A stretch of 64,000 nt of DNA, taken from the NCBI RefSeq assembly GCF_018449605.1, contig NZ_JAAVUW010000002.1, positions 372,001 to 436,000 on the forward strand, read 5' to 3'. The position numbers and the translations under genes are program-made. Under the pieces are notes generated by a model. It made no database searches and had not been told where the DNA came from. It saw nothing but the letters and a program-made list of their open reading frames with translations. Positions 33,873 through 42,361 of this stretch are shown here, in pieces. The first letter of the stretch is position 1. Each line of letters begins with the position of its first letter. The stretch comes from Luteibacter sp. dw_328 (GTDB lineage Bacteria > Pseudomonadota > Gammaproteobacteria > Xanthomonadales > Rhodanobacteraceae).

Positions 33873-35581
33873 CGGCGCGCGTCTGGCGTCAGCGTCACGT
33901 CGCCACCGCGCCGAGCGGCTGGCCGCCCCATGTTCATCCGGTGATCCAGCGCATCTACGCGGCGCGTGGTGTACCCACGCCTGAGGGCGCCGAGCATCGT
34001 CTTGCCAGGATGCTGTCGCCGACCCTGCTTGGCGGCATGGACGCGGCCGTCGCCTTGCTGATGGAAGCCATCGCGAGCGACAGGCACATCGTCATTGCGG
34101 GGGATTACGACTGCGATGGCGCCACTGGTACAGCCGTGGCCGAGCGTGGCCTGCGGCTACTGGGCGCACGGCACGTTCGTCACGTGGTGCCCAATCGCTT
34201 TGTCCACGGTTATGGCCTGAGCGAAGCACTGGTCGCTTCGCTTGACCCGTCACCTGATCTCATCGTCACCGTCGACAACGGCGTGGCGAGCGTCGCAGGT
34301 GTCGCCGCCGCCCGCGCCCGTGGTATCGACGTATTGATCACGGATCATCATCTGCCGGGCGACACCTTGCCCGACGCCAACGCCATGGTGAACCCGAACC
34401 TCGTAGGCGACGGTTTCCCGAGCAAGGCGCTCGCCGGCGTCGGTGTGATGTTCTATCTGTTGCTGGCACTTCGCGCCGCAATGCGCGACGCCGGTCACTT
34501 TGCCGGTGGCGAACCGGACCTGAGCGCGCTGCTCGATCTCGTGGCGCTGGGTACCGTGGCCGATCTGGTGCCGCTGGATTTCAACAATCGCGTGCTCGTG
34601 GAAGCGGGCCTGAAACGCATGCGCGCCGGGAAGGCCTGCGCCGGTATCACGGCGTTGATCGAAGCGAGCGGCCGCTCGCTCGCGACCGTTGGCGCGACGG
34701 ATCTTGCGTTTGCGATTGGTCCGCGACTCAACGCGGCCGGCCGGCTCGAAGACATGTCGTTGGGCGTCGCCTGCCTCCTCACCGATGACACGGGCATGGC
34801 CCGTCGTTACGCCGAGCAGCTGTCGACGATCAACCAGGAACGCCGCGAGATGCAGGCGGGCATGGTCGAAGAAGCCGAGACAATGGTCGCACGTGCCGCG
34901 CACGTGGATTCGGTGGGCGTGGCGCTGTTCGATGACGGCTGGCATCCGGGCATCGTCGGGCTGATCGCGTCCAAGCTGAAAGAGAAGCTGCATCGTCCTG
35001 TCATGGCGTTTGCGCCGGCTGGCGACGACAGCGACGAGCTGCGCGGTTCGGCGCGTTCGATTCCGGGGTTCCATATCCGTGATGCGCTCGCGGAAATCGA
35101 CGCGAAGCATCCGGGTCTGATCCTGCGATTTGGCGGCCACGCCATGGCTGCCGGCCTCAGCCTTCGCGCTAATGACTTCGATCGTTTCGCTGCTGCATTC
35201 GACGCGACCGCACGAGCACATCTAGACGACGAACGTCTGCAGGCCCTCGTCCACACAGACGGCGAACTCGATTATCGCGATCACACGCTCGATCTGGCCA
35301 AACAGCTGCGCTATGCCGGCCCTTGGGGCCAGGGATTCCCGCCACCGGTCTTCGAAGCGCGCTTCGAATGCGCGTCGTGGAAGCCCATGGGGAGCCGTCA
35401 CCTGCGTCTGCAGTTGCGTCACACGCAGGGCGGTGCGCCGCTCGATGCCGTGATGTTCAACTGTTACGACGGCACGCCGCCGCCTGATCGCATACGGGTG
35501 GCGTACGAGCTGTCTGTCAACGACTGGCAGGGCAGGGAGAGCCTGCGGTTGTTGCTGACGCATATGGAACCGGTGGGCTGA
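33869..35581 (+). CDS. recJ: Single-stranded-DNA-specific 5'-3' exonuclease RecJ
   Basis: The 570-residue protein has DHH-family motifs: DYDCDG at 79-84 (two Mn2+-binding Asp), TVDNG with Asp136, TDHH at 158-161, and DHHA1-domain signatures including RFGGHAMAAGLSL. It degrades single-stranded DNA in mismatch repair and RecF-type recombination. The start overlaps the previous stop by ATGA, so translation is coupled. A 33-bp part (35080-35112) is exactly duplicated at 38521. Confidence 0.95.
   Translation: MTARVWRQRHVATAPSGWPPHVHPVIQRIYAARGVPTPEGAEHRLARMLSPTLLGGMDAAVALLMEAIASDRHIVIAGDYDCDGATGTAVAERGLRLLGARHVRHVVPNRFVHGYGLSEALVASLDPSPDLIVTVDNGVASVAGVAAARARGIDVLITDHHLPGDTLPDANAMVNPNLVGDGFPSKALAGVGVMFYLLLALRAAMRDAGHFAGGEPDLSALLDLVALGTVADLVPLDFNNRVLVEAGLKRMRAGKACAGITALIEASGRSLATVGATDLAFAIGPRLNAAGRLEDMSLGVACLLTDDTGMARRYAEQLSTINQERREMQAGMVEEAETMVARAAHVDSVGVALFDDGWHPGIVGLIASKLKEKLHRPVMAFAPAGDDSDELRGSARSIPGFHIRDALAEIDAKHPGLILRFGGHAMAAGLSLRANDFDRFAAAFDATARAHLDDERLQALVHTDGELDYRDHTLDLAKQLRYAGPWGQGFPPPVFEARFECASWKPMGSRHLRLQLRHTQGGAPLDAVMFNCYDGTPPPDRIRVAYELSVNDWQGRESLRLLLTHMEPVG
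35080..35112 (+). repeat. 33-bp segment of recJ, exactly duplicated at 38521-38553
   Basis: The 33 bases from t35080 encode the recJ stretch DALAEIDAKHP and occur again, same orientation, 3.4 kb downstream at the end of the third NTF2-like gene. Confidence 0.9.
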
Positions 35582-35721
35582 TCCGGACTACGCGACGACG
35601 GCAATCGTGCACGTCCGAGGCCACGGCACATCCGAAAACACGCTTCTCTCGTCGGTGTATTTTCCCGCGGCGCGGCGCATGATGGGATTCGACCCCAGAA
35701 CGGGACTCTCAAGGATGAGAC

Positions 35722-36783
35722 ATGAAGACGATCCTGCTCACCGGAGCAACGGGCTTTGTCGGAAGTGCGTTGGCGGCAGCCTTTCTCGCAAGATCCGATC
35801 GGGTCATCGCCCTGGCTCGAAATGACCCCGATGGCGAACGAACGCGCGCAGCCGTCCGGGCTGCTGCGAAAGGCTTTGAGATCAGCCTTCCCGAGACGGT
35901 GCTAGACCAGCACCTGGACGTCGTCGAAGTCGATCACGATAGTTACGTGGCAAGGTTGGCGTCTGCTCGTCTCGCGGCGATCAGCGATGTCTGGCACGTC
36001 GCAGCGGATATGAGTATGGGGAAAAGCAAGCTTCCCCAGTCATTCGCCACGAACGTCGGCATGACGAGTGAGCTGTACGGATACGTGGCAACCCACGTTC
36101 CCCAATGCCGCCGCTTCTACTACATGTCGACTGCCTACGTGGTTGGACTGGATGGCGGCCAGGTAGACGAATCGCTGCACTTCGGTGGCAATTGCGTCAA
36201 TCCGTACCAGGTGAGCAAGCGTTGTGCGGAATACTCCCTGGCGTTGTTGTCGTCGGCGTCCCGACTGCCTGTGACGATATTTCGTCCCACTATCGTCGTG
36301 GGCCACCGAGTGACGGGTTGGACCGTCAGAAATGGGTTCGGACTGTACATGTTCGTGGAGGCGATAAAGATGATAGCCGCCGGCACGCAGACGTCATGCA
36401 ACTTACCCCTGACGAGCACGAGTCGTCCCGATCTCCTTTCTGTCGATCGGCTCGTCGAACAAGCCGTAGCGTTGACCGTCCGGCCACAGGCGACAAAGCC
36501 TCTGGAGATTTTCAACTGCTCAGGTGGCGGTGGCATGTCGATGGGTGAAGTCGTGACGGAAATCGGACGGTTGTGCGGCGTCGCGGTCCGTTTTTCTCCC
36601 CCGGAGACTGAGCTGGAAAAAGTCGTGGTGGCCGGTATGGAGCCGCGAATGCCTTTCGCAAACACGGACTGGCAGTTTAGTCGGTCGAAGCTTGACCAGG
36701 CGATGGGCGATCGTCACGGGGACATGCCCCTCAGTCTGGAAGAGCTCCGTCGGATCGTAAGCTGGTACCTGGCGGCGCCCTGA
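35722..36783 (+). CDS. Extended SDR / NAD(P)-dependent epimerase-reductase
   Basis: The 353-residue protein begins with the nucleotide-binding TGATGFVGSALA (7-18). YYMSTAYVVG, YQVSKRCAEY (the YxxxK catalytic pair) and TIFRPTIVVGH follow. This is the thioester-reductase/male-sterility-like NAD-binding group, which reduces acyl carriers or epimerises sugars. AAGGATGAG precedes the ATG. It starts a segment with three secreted NTF2-like genes inserted between recJ and core genes. Confidence 0.85.
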   Translation: MKTILLTGATGFVGSALAAAFLARSDRVIALARNDPDGERTRAAVRAAAKGFEISLPETVLDQHLDVVEVDHDSYVARLASARLAAISDVWHVAADMSMGKSKLPQSFATNVGMTSELYGYVATHVPQCRRFYYMSTAYVVGLDGGQVDESLHFGGNCVNPYQVSKRCAEYSLALLSSASRLPVTIFRPTIVVGHRVTGWTVRNGFGLYMFVEAIKMIAAGTQTSCNLPLTSTSRPDLLSVDRLVEQAVALTVRPQATKPLEIFNCSGGGGMSMGEVVTEIGRLCGVAVRFSPPETELEKVVVAGMEPRMPFANTDWQFSRSKLDQAMGDRHGDMPLSLEELRRIVSWYLAAP

Positions 36784-36893
36784 AAGCTCGACCCGAACGG
36801 CCCGGCGCACGGGACGACCGTTTTGCCGCAGCGGCGTGGAATGCCCGCAATCGTGTGTCTAGGCTGCAAGCTCCACTATCAAGGACACTCGGT

Positions 36894-37400
36894 ATGCTTG
36901 CTCGTAGCTACGTAATGCTCGCCATCTCACTCTGTGCGACCCCATGCGCTCACGCTGCGACATCCGCTTCCTCGACGACAACGTCGGAAATTAAACAGCT
37001 TGTCGATACATTCAAGGCTGCGATCATCGCGAGGGACGGTGCGAAGCTCGACACGCTCTTCGTTCCGGAGAACACCAGCTGGTTCTCCGCTCTCGATCAA
37101 GCGTCGCTCGAGCAGACGCGCATGAAGAAACCCGATGCCAAACGCGTCCGGCCTGAACCAGACGCCTATAAGGGTTTCACGAAGTTTGTCGGCAGCACCA
37201 ACCATGCCATCGAAGAGAAGTTCGACAACGTGCGCATCGATACGGATGGCATCGTCGGCTCCGTGTACTTCGACTACGTCTTCCTGCTCGACGGCAAGCC
37301 GACCAATCACGGCAACGAAACCTGGCAGGTGGTTCGTACCGACAACGGCTGGAAGATCAACGCGATGCTTTATTCGGTGATCCTGGATGCCGCGAAATGA
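36894..37400 (+). CDS. Secreted NTF2-like (SnoaL-like) protein 1
   Basis: ATG 36894 opens a signal peptide (MLARSYVMLAISLCATPCAHAA). The 168-residue protein then has the NTF2 pattern IKQLVDTFKAAIIARDGAKLDTLFVPENTSWFS...IVGSVYFDYVFLLDGK...GNETWQVVRTDNGWKINAMLYSV. Such folds bind small hydrophobic ligands or have isomerase activity. Its stop overlaps the next start (ATGA). Confidence 0.75.
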   Translation: MLARSYVMLAISLCATPCAHAATSASSTTTSEIKQLVDTFKAAIIARDGAKLDTLFVPENTSWFSALDQASLEQTRMKKPDAKRVRPEPDAYKGFTKFVGSTNHAIEEKFDNVRIDTDGIVGSVYFDYVFLLDGKPTNHGNETWQVVRTDNGWKINAMLYSVILDAAK

Positions 37401-37828
37401 CCAGTTGTGCGCTGTTCTTTTGCGGGGCGCTTGTCATAGCGGCAACGCCTTCGTACGCCGCTTGCCTCGCACCTGGCGTCGAGCCAACCCCGTCCGCCGT
37501 GGTCGACGCGCAATTCGCGTACTACAACGCGCATAACGTCGAGGCGTTCGCCAGTTGTTACGCGGAAAACGTCGAGATGGTGTACCTCGATGCTTCGCAT
37601 CCGGTGATCCGGGGCAGGGCGGAAATCCTCGAGAGGTTCGCCTTTCTCCGGACCATGCCAAAGGAGATGGGTGTGCAGATCGTCCGCCGCACGCTGACCG
37701 GCCCTACCGTGATCGACAAGGAGCATGTGATTGGCTTGCCCTCGGGAAAGAGCGCGCCGGATCTGGCGGCGATTTACGAGGTACGTGAGGGCCAGATCGT
37801 GAAGGTCTGGTTTCCGCCAAGCCACTGA
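37397..37828 (+). CDS. Secreted NTF2-like (SnoaL-like) protein 2
   Basis: The start overlaps the stop of the preceding paralogue. The 143-residue protein has a signal peptide (MTSCALFFCGALVIAATPSYA), then VVDAQFAYYNAHNVEAFASCYAENVEMVY and RGRAEILERFAFL, the SnoaL-like polyketide-cyclase-type pattern. Exported; ligand unknown. Confidence 0.75.
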   Translation: MTSCALFFCGALVIAATPSYAACLAPGVEPTPSAVVDAQFAYYNAHNVEAFASCYAENVEMVYLDASHPVIRGRAEILERFAFLRTMPKEMGVQIVRRTLTGPTVIDKEHVIGLPSGKSAPDLAAIYEVREGQIVKVWFPPSH

Positions 37829-37855
37829 GGCGCGGGAAATCGGGCAGGGTCAGAA

Positions 37856-37880
37856 ACTTGCCCGATATACCTCGGGTATA
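37856..37880. repeat. 25-bp hairpin motif, copy 1
   Basis: ACTTGCCCGATATACCTCGGGTATA contains CCCGA/TCGGG arms. It matches 39842-39866 at 23 of 25 bases. It lies 28 bp after NTF2-like gene 2 and 125 bp before gene 3, so it could be a terminator-type hairpin or an operator. Confidence 0.5.
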
Positions 37881-38004
37881 GCTGCCGCCGCGCTAGTTCC
37901 TGACCTTCAAGCATGCGATGTTTTCCAGTCACCTCAACGCACAACCAGTTGCCCTGTCGGGACGCTGTTGTGAGTACCTAAGACCAACCGGAGCTCGTAA
38001 TAAA

Positions 38005-38523
38005 ATGACTATCAAAATGGCATCACTTGCGGTTATCTGCCTCCTGGTAGTCGCAAGCGCCGTTTCGGGCGAGACGACAACTCCCGGCCAAGATGTCGGT
38101 CCAGCACAATCAGTATCCGAACTGAGGGCGATGGCGAGCGGATACCACGAAGCGATGGTGAAAAAAGACAAGAATGCGCTCCTTGGCTTTTTTGTGGACG
38201 CATCCGTGCCGGTGAAGGGTGTTCCAAGTGATGCCTCTTACACGTTCATGGTGGAAGCGAGCAAAAAAGTAGCACCAAAACAAGTCGTTCCTCGATTCAT
38301 GGCGTTTTCGGCGCAGGTATCGGTCGATGGCGACGTTCGCGCTGACGCGCCGGTCGAACAGGTTACAAATTTGCGCATTCTTACGGATGGCGCAATTGGC
38401 ACTGTCACCTACGACTATTCGGTACCGGCAGGACATGGCACAGAAATCTGGACAGTTATACTTGCCAAGAAAGGCTGGAAGATAATGTCTATCGCCTACT
38501 CACTCAATCTTGCCTCACTCTGA
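38005..38523 (+). CDS. Secreted NTF2-like protein 3
   Basis: ATG 38005 starts a signal peptide (MTIKMASLAVICLLVVASAVSG). The 172-residue product shows LRAMASGYHEAMVKKDKNALLGFFVDASVPV and GAIGTVTYDYSVPAGHGTEIWTVILAKKGWKIMSIAYSL, clearly parallel to NTF2-like protein 1. Codons are more AT-rich than in the neighbours. The TGA stop lies inside the 33-bp recJ duplicate, so the gene end is a junction. Confidence 0.75.
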   Translation: MTIKMASLAVICLLVVASAVSGETTTPGQDVGPAQSVSELRAMASGYHEAMVKKDKNALLGFFVDASVPVKGVPSDASYTFMVEASKKVAPKQVVPRFMAFSAQVSVDGDVRADAPVEQVTNLRILTDGAIGTVTYDYSVPAGHGTEIWTVILAKKGWKIMSIAYSLNLASL

Positions 38524-38553
38524 TGCGCTCGCGGAAATCGACGCGAAGCATCC
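38521..38553 (+). repeat. 33-bp duplicate of recJ
   Basis: Exact copy of 35080-35112, same orientation. Flanking bases differ on both sides (recJ ...cg and gggt; here ...ct and caat). It includes the stop of NTF2-like gene 3. It marks a probable insertion or gene-capture junction. Confidence 0.9.
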
Positions 38554-38744
38554 CAATGCGTGCGATCAGGCGGGACGGGGTCATGCACATTCCTTGGCGT
38601 TAATCCGATGGCGGCGCCAGCTTAAGACAAGCAGCGCGTCAGCGCCCGGGTGGATGCCCCGAAAAAGCTATGGACGCGCCACCCGGTTGGCCCGGCGGGC
38701 CGTATGATGGCCCTACAACCCGTCGACTCCAGGGGAAGGACAAC

Positions 38745-39380
38745 ATGGCAAGCGGTACGCAGGATCTTGAAAGATTCGTACGCAAGGCGCTGGAAAAGGG
38801 AAGCAGCAAAGAGCAGGTCCAGTCGGCGCTGATCGCTGCGGGATGGACTGTCGAACAGGTGCGCAGCGCACTGTCTGGCTTTGCGGATGTACCGTTCGTG
38901 CTGCCGGTACCTCGACCGCGACCTTACCTGTCGGCACGCGAGGCGTTTCTTTACCTCGTACTGTTCACGACGCTTTATGTGAGCGCCTATCACCTGGGCA
39001 GCTTGCTATTCGACCTGATCGACCGCGCCTTTCCGGATCCGGCGAGTTTCACGGACAGCAGTTCGAACGGTATCCGTTGGTCCATCGCTTCGATCATCGT
39101 CGCCTTTCCGGTTTTCATCGGCATGTCGATGAAGGTCGGTGCCGAACTCACCCGGCATCCGGAGAAGCGTCTGTCCGGGGTGCGACGCTGGCTTACCTAC
39201 CTCACGCTGTTTGTGGCTGCAGTCGTGCTCCTGTGCGATCTGATCACCCTGGTCGACCATGGGCTCGGCGGTGAGTTGAGCGTCCGCTTTCTGCTGAAGG
39301 TCGTGGTGGCCGCGATCATTGCGGTGGCGGTGTTCGGCTATTACCTGTGGGACCTGCGCCGCGACGAGCGTGAAGCATGA
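38745..39380 (+). CDS. DUF5671-type membrane protein
   Basis: The 211-residue protein has a soluble N-terminal 45 residues (LERFVRKALEKGSSKEQVQSALIAAGWTVEQVRSAL, a helical UBA-like repeat typical of the family). Four helices follow, beginning FLYLVLFTTLYVSAYHLGSLLF, with the DUF5671 core LIDRAFPDP. AGGGGAAGG precedes the ATG. Overlaps the next gene by ATGA; function unknown. Confidence 0.8.
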   Translation: MASGTQDLERFVRKALEKGSSKEQVQSALIAAGWTVEQVRSALSGFADVPFVLPVPRPRPYLSAREAFLYLVLFTTLYVSAYHLGSLLFDLIDRAFPDPASFTDSSSNGIRWSIASIIVAFPVFIGMSMKVGAELTRHPEKRLSGVRRWLTYLTLFVAAVVLLCDLITLVDHGLGGELSVRFLLKVVVAAIIAVAVFGYYLWDLRRDEREA

Positions 39381-39814
39381 GCCGGCCGACGCCGGGTAAA
39401 TGGCTGGCCATCGCCGGTGGTGTCGTCATGGTGGCTGCTGTCGTGGCGGGACTATCGTTACTGGGGTCCCCCGCGCATCAGAGGGCCGTCCGTCTCGATA
39501 GTCAGCGGGTGTCGAACCTGCGCACGTTGTCGACGTACGTTGGACTGGAGCTTGAGCGCAAGAAGGCCCTTCCTGCGTCGCTGGCGGCGATGGGTGTGGG
39601 TCAGAACGTGTCGACCGATCCCGTTACGGGGGTGCGTTACCGGTACGAGGTGATTGGGACTAGTGCCTTCAGGCTCTGCGCCACATTCGATGCTGCTTCC
39701 GAGAACGACGGCCGCGCGCGGCATGCGGTGGAAGGCTGGGCGCATGCGGCGGGCCCGCAGTGCTTCACGCGGCATGGCGGCTCCGATCAGGAAATCGACA
39801 ACGCAGACCCGTAA
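39377..39814 (+). CDS. Membrane-anchored hypothetical, coupled to the DUF5671 protein
   Basis: The 145-residue product has one helix (WLAIAGGVVMVAAVVAGLSLLG). A soluble part follows: VSNLRTLSTYVGLELERKKALPASLAAMGV, then DPVTGVRYRYEVIGTSAFRLCATF, a pilin-like or type II-pseudopilin-like C-terminal sheet. It is translated right after the DUF5671 gene through an ATGA overlap, and such pairs are common in Xanthomonadales. Likely works with it in the inner membrane. Confidence 0.7.
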   Translation: MSRPTPGKWLAIAGGVVMVAAVVAGLSLLGSPAHQRAVRLDSQRVSNLRTLSTYVGLELERKKALPASLAAMGVGQNVSTDPVTGVRYRYEVIGTSAFRLCATFDAASENDGRARHAVEGWAHAAGPQCFTRHGGSDQEIDNADP

Positions 39815-39841
39815 CGTCGATGTAATCCGGTCGGCTCAACC

Positions 39842-39866
39842 ACTTGCCCGATAAACCTCGGGTAAA
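39842..39866. repeat. 25-bp hairpin motif, copy 2
   Basis: ACTTGCCCGATAAACCTCGGGTAAA matches copy 1 (37856-37880) at 23 of 25 bases. It lies 51 bp before the next start and 28 bp after the previous stop, exactly the same distance from the stop as copy 1. Confidence 0.5.
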
Positions 39867-39916
39867 CCCGACACCCCGTCCACATCTATGAGACGCCGCC
39901 CACCTAACCTCGCCCC

Positions 39917-40264
39917 ATGGCGATGGTTCACTGGGTCCAGATGGGGGAACGGCAGTACGCGATCCTGGAAGGGACGTCGCGGGCGTTTGCCCGCGTCAGC
40001 CCGCAGGACGGCAACTGGGTCGTCCGCTGGCGCTATGGGCCGCGGCGCGGGCAGGGCACCACCTTGAAGGGCGTCTCGCTCATGCAGCGCATGGTGATGC
40101 GTTGGGCGGAACACAATGAGGCGCGGCTGCGAAAGCTCATCCCGGCAGCCGGACGGCCCTACGAGCCACCTTCGGCGCTCGAACGCTACTTCTACGATGC
40201 GATCTGGCCGGGCTACGTGCCGGCGTCGCGTTGCTCTCGGCGCGCGGGACGGGAGCATTACTGA
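39917..40264 (+). CDS. Hypothetical protein
   Basis: The 115-residue soluble, basic product has WVQMGERQYAILEGTSRAFARVSPQDGNWVVRWRYGPRRG, a beta-rich start, then helices. The frame has good codon use. No ribosome site is clear; ATG at 39923 is a second choice. No family recognised. Confidence 0.55.
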   Translation: MAMVHWVQMGERQYAILEGTSRAFARVSPQDGNWVVRWRYGPRRGQGTTLKGVSLMQRMVMRWAEHNEARLRKLIPAAGRPYEPPSALERYFYDAIWPGYVPASRCSRRAGREHY

Positions 40265-40354
40265 AGGCCGGCGACACGCCCCCATTGACCCGGGGGCTGT
40301 CCTCCCACACATAGGGTGCATCACTTAACCGTCTCCTTATCAGGTGGCAGCCCC

Positions 40355-40696
40355 ATGTCTCCCGACCACTTTGTCCAGGCCATCCAGAACGCCGTGGTCC
40401 GCGACAATCTCGCGGTCTACAACGAGATGTTCCGCACCACGCCCGTGGACCGGGCGGTGGATCCGCTGTGGATTCGTGCGCTCACCATGTTCAATACGCT
40501 CGACGACGAGGGCAAGGACACCCTTATCGAAGTGATCGCCAACGTCATGGTCGACACCACGGCGAACATCCTTGGCATTGTCGATGGATGCTGTCCGGTC
40601 TCGGGCGTCGACGGCGATGTAACGCTTTCCGTCGGCGGCCAGGTCATCGGCGGCGAGCTGCAGGAACTCTTCCTCGAATTGAACGAAACGGGCTGA
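40355..40696 (+). CDS. Hypothetical protein
   Basis: AGGTGGCAG precedes ATG 40355. The 113-residue product is helical in its first two thirds (HFVQAIQNAVVRDNLAVYNEMF...LTMFNTLDDEGKDTLIEVIANVMVDTTANILGIVDG) with a short beta end. Soluble and acidic; family unknown. Confidence 0.6.
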   Translation: MSPDHFVQAIQNAVVRDNLAVYNEMFRTTPVDRAVDPLWIRALTMFNTLDDEGKDTLIEVIANVMVDTTANILGIVDGCCPVSGVDGDVTLSVGGQVIGGELQELFLELNETG

Positions 40697-40748
40697 CGCA
40701 CCCGCGCGACACTGGCACACTCGGCCTTCGCTCCATGCAAGGCTGTCC

Positions 40749-41726
40749 ATGCGTTCCCATGCCCTCAAGGCGGTGACGATCGCGCTGATTTCGGCGCTGT
40801 TCTTCACGCTCACCTATGTCCTCAATCGTGCTGTCGTCAGTGGCGGCGGGCATTGGCAGTGGGCGGTGATTCTTCGCTATCTGATGACCTTGCCATTGCT
40901 GGCGGTGGTACTGCCGTTCCAGGGTGGCCTGGGCGCCTTGCCGCACGAGTTGCGCGCGCACACGCGCCAGTGGCTGACGTGGAGCAGCGTGGGCTTCGTG
41001 TTGTTCGGCGTGCCGCTGACCTGGGCGGCGAGTAGTGGGCCGTCGTGGCTCGTCGCGGGTAGTTTCCAGACCACGGTACTGGCGGGGCCCATGTTGGCGC
41101 CCTTCATTTATCGCGATGCACGGGCGCGCTGGCACGTTGCTGCGCTGTCGATCGGCGTGCTGATCGTTGCCGGGGTGATGTTGCTGCAGTTCGGGCATTC
41201 GCACGGGACACTCGACGCATCAGCGTGGCTTGCGGTGGGCGCCGTGGTTTTTGCCGCGTTCGCTTATCCGCTTGGCAACCGGATGATCCTGCTGCATCTG
41301 GAACGCACGGGAACGAAGCTTGGCGCGGTGCAGCGTGTGTTCGGGATGACGTTGGCGAGTTGGCCGTTGTGGTTGCTGCTCGCCGTCGTCACGTGGCTCA
41401 CCATCGGGCCGCCGTCGCTCCGTGAAGCGTTGCTCGCCGGTGGCGTGGCGTTGTCTTCGGGTGTGATCGCCACCGTGCTGTTTTTCCATGCGACGGAGAT
41501 GGTGGGGCGCCAGGCGACCGCCCTTGCGGCCGTGGAGGCGATGCAGGCTGCCGAACTGCTGTTTGCCACCGTTATTGGAGTGATCTTCCTGCACGAGACC
41601 TTACCCGGACCGGTTGCCGCCTTGGGTGCCGTGGCCATCATGGTCGGCATCGCCTTGTTCGCCTGGGTCAGCGGCAGGGAAGGCGCCGCCGATACTGGGG
41701 AAGCGGCAGGCGATCGTGGCGCTTGA
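40749..41726 (+). CDS. EmrE-type/EamA multidrug-resistance efflux transporter
   Basis: The 325-residue protein has about ten helices in two five-helix halves (first half from LKAVTIALISALFFTLTYVLNRAVV; second from SAWLAVGAVVFAAFAYPLGNRM). It ends with a polar tail. This is the putative multidrug-resistance efflux (PF13536-like) branch of the DMT superfamily. Substrate unknown; inner membrane. Confidence 0.85.
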   Translation: MRSHALKAVTIALISALFFTLTYVLNRAVVSGGGHWQWAVILRYLMTLPLLAVVLPFQGGLGALPHELRAHTRQWLTWSSVGFVLFGVPLTWAASSGPSWLVAGSFQTTVLAGPMLAPFIYRDARARWHVAALSIGVLIVAGVMLLQFGHSHGTLDASAWLAVGAVVFAAFAYPLGNRMILLHLERTGTKLGAVQRVFGMTLASWPLWLLLAVVTWLTIGPPSLREALLAGGVALSSGVIATVLFFHATEMVGRQATALAAVEAMQAAELLFATVIGVIFLHETLPGPVAALGAVAIMVGIALFAWVSGREGAADTGEAAGDRGA

Positions 41727-41780
41727 CGCCATCGCCACGCGCGAAGCGTAGGCTGCAAGGCGACTCCAGGAGACGCCACC

Positions 41781-42236
41781 ATGAAATCGTTCACGCTCGC
41801 GTTGCTGCTCGGCATTCCGTTGATGGCATCGGCACAGATGCGGCCGGGCACGCACGGCGAGGCTGCCCCGACGCCGGAACCGATGAAGCGCTTTGCGTGG
41901 CGGGACGAAGCAGCGGGTTATACGTTCGTCGCGCCACCTCGCTGGGCGGGCAAGGTGAAGGCCGTGCCGCTGGATTCGAAGGCGTTGGCGACGTCGGGTG
42001 CGACCAGCGGGGTACGCTTCGTTGCCGGGTCGAAAACCTTGCTGGTGTTGCTGTCCTCGGACGATGAGCGAGCTCACGCCATGGCAAGTTCGGGAGCGCG
42101 CGAGCTGTCGCGGCACGACGGGCATGTGGTGTCGCTGAAGACCGAGGCAGATTCGGGAGAACTGGCCCTGACCGGGGAAGAGTTGGCTTCGGCGATCCAG
42201 TGGGATGGCGATGCGCCGGGGACGGCGGTTCGGTGA
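41781..42236 (+). CDS. Secreted hypothetical protein
   Basis: CAGGAGA precedes the ATG. The 151-residue product has a signal peptide (MKSFTLALLLGIPLMASA), then MKRFAWRDEAAGYTFVAPPRWAGKVKAVPL, resembling the start of a photosystem/PsbP-like or DUF1795-type beta fold. Family uncertain. Confidence 0.65.
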   Translation: MKSFTLALLLGIPLMASAQMRPGTHGEAAPTPEPMKRFAWRDEAAGYTFVAPPRWAGKVKAVPLDSKALATSGATSGVRFVAGSKTLLVLLSSDDERAHAMASSGARELSRHDGHVVSLKTEADSGELALTGEELASAIQWDGDAPGTAVR

Positions 42237-42361
42237 CACGGTAAGGACCAGCATCCGGCGCCATTGAGACGTTTCAGCTATGGAATCGGTGCCTGCACTA
42301 TCTCGATCCGACTCAATTCAGGGTTTAGCCTTGTCTCATGGCACATTCCCTGGAGGTTCCC

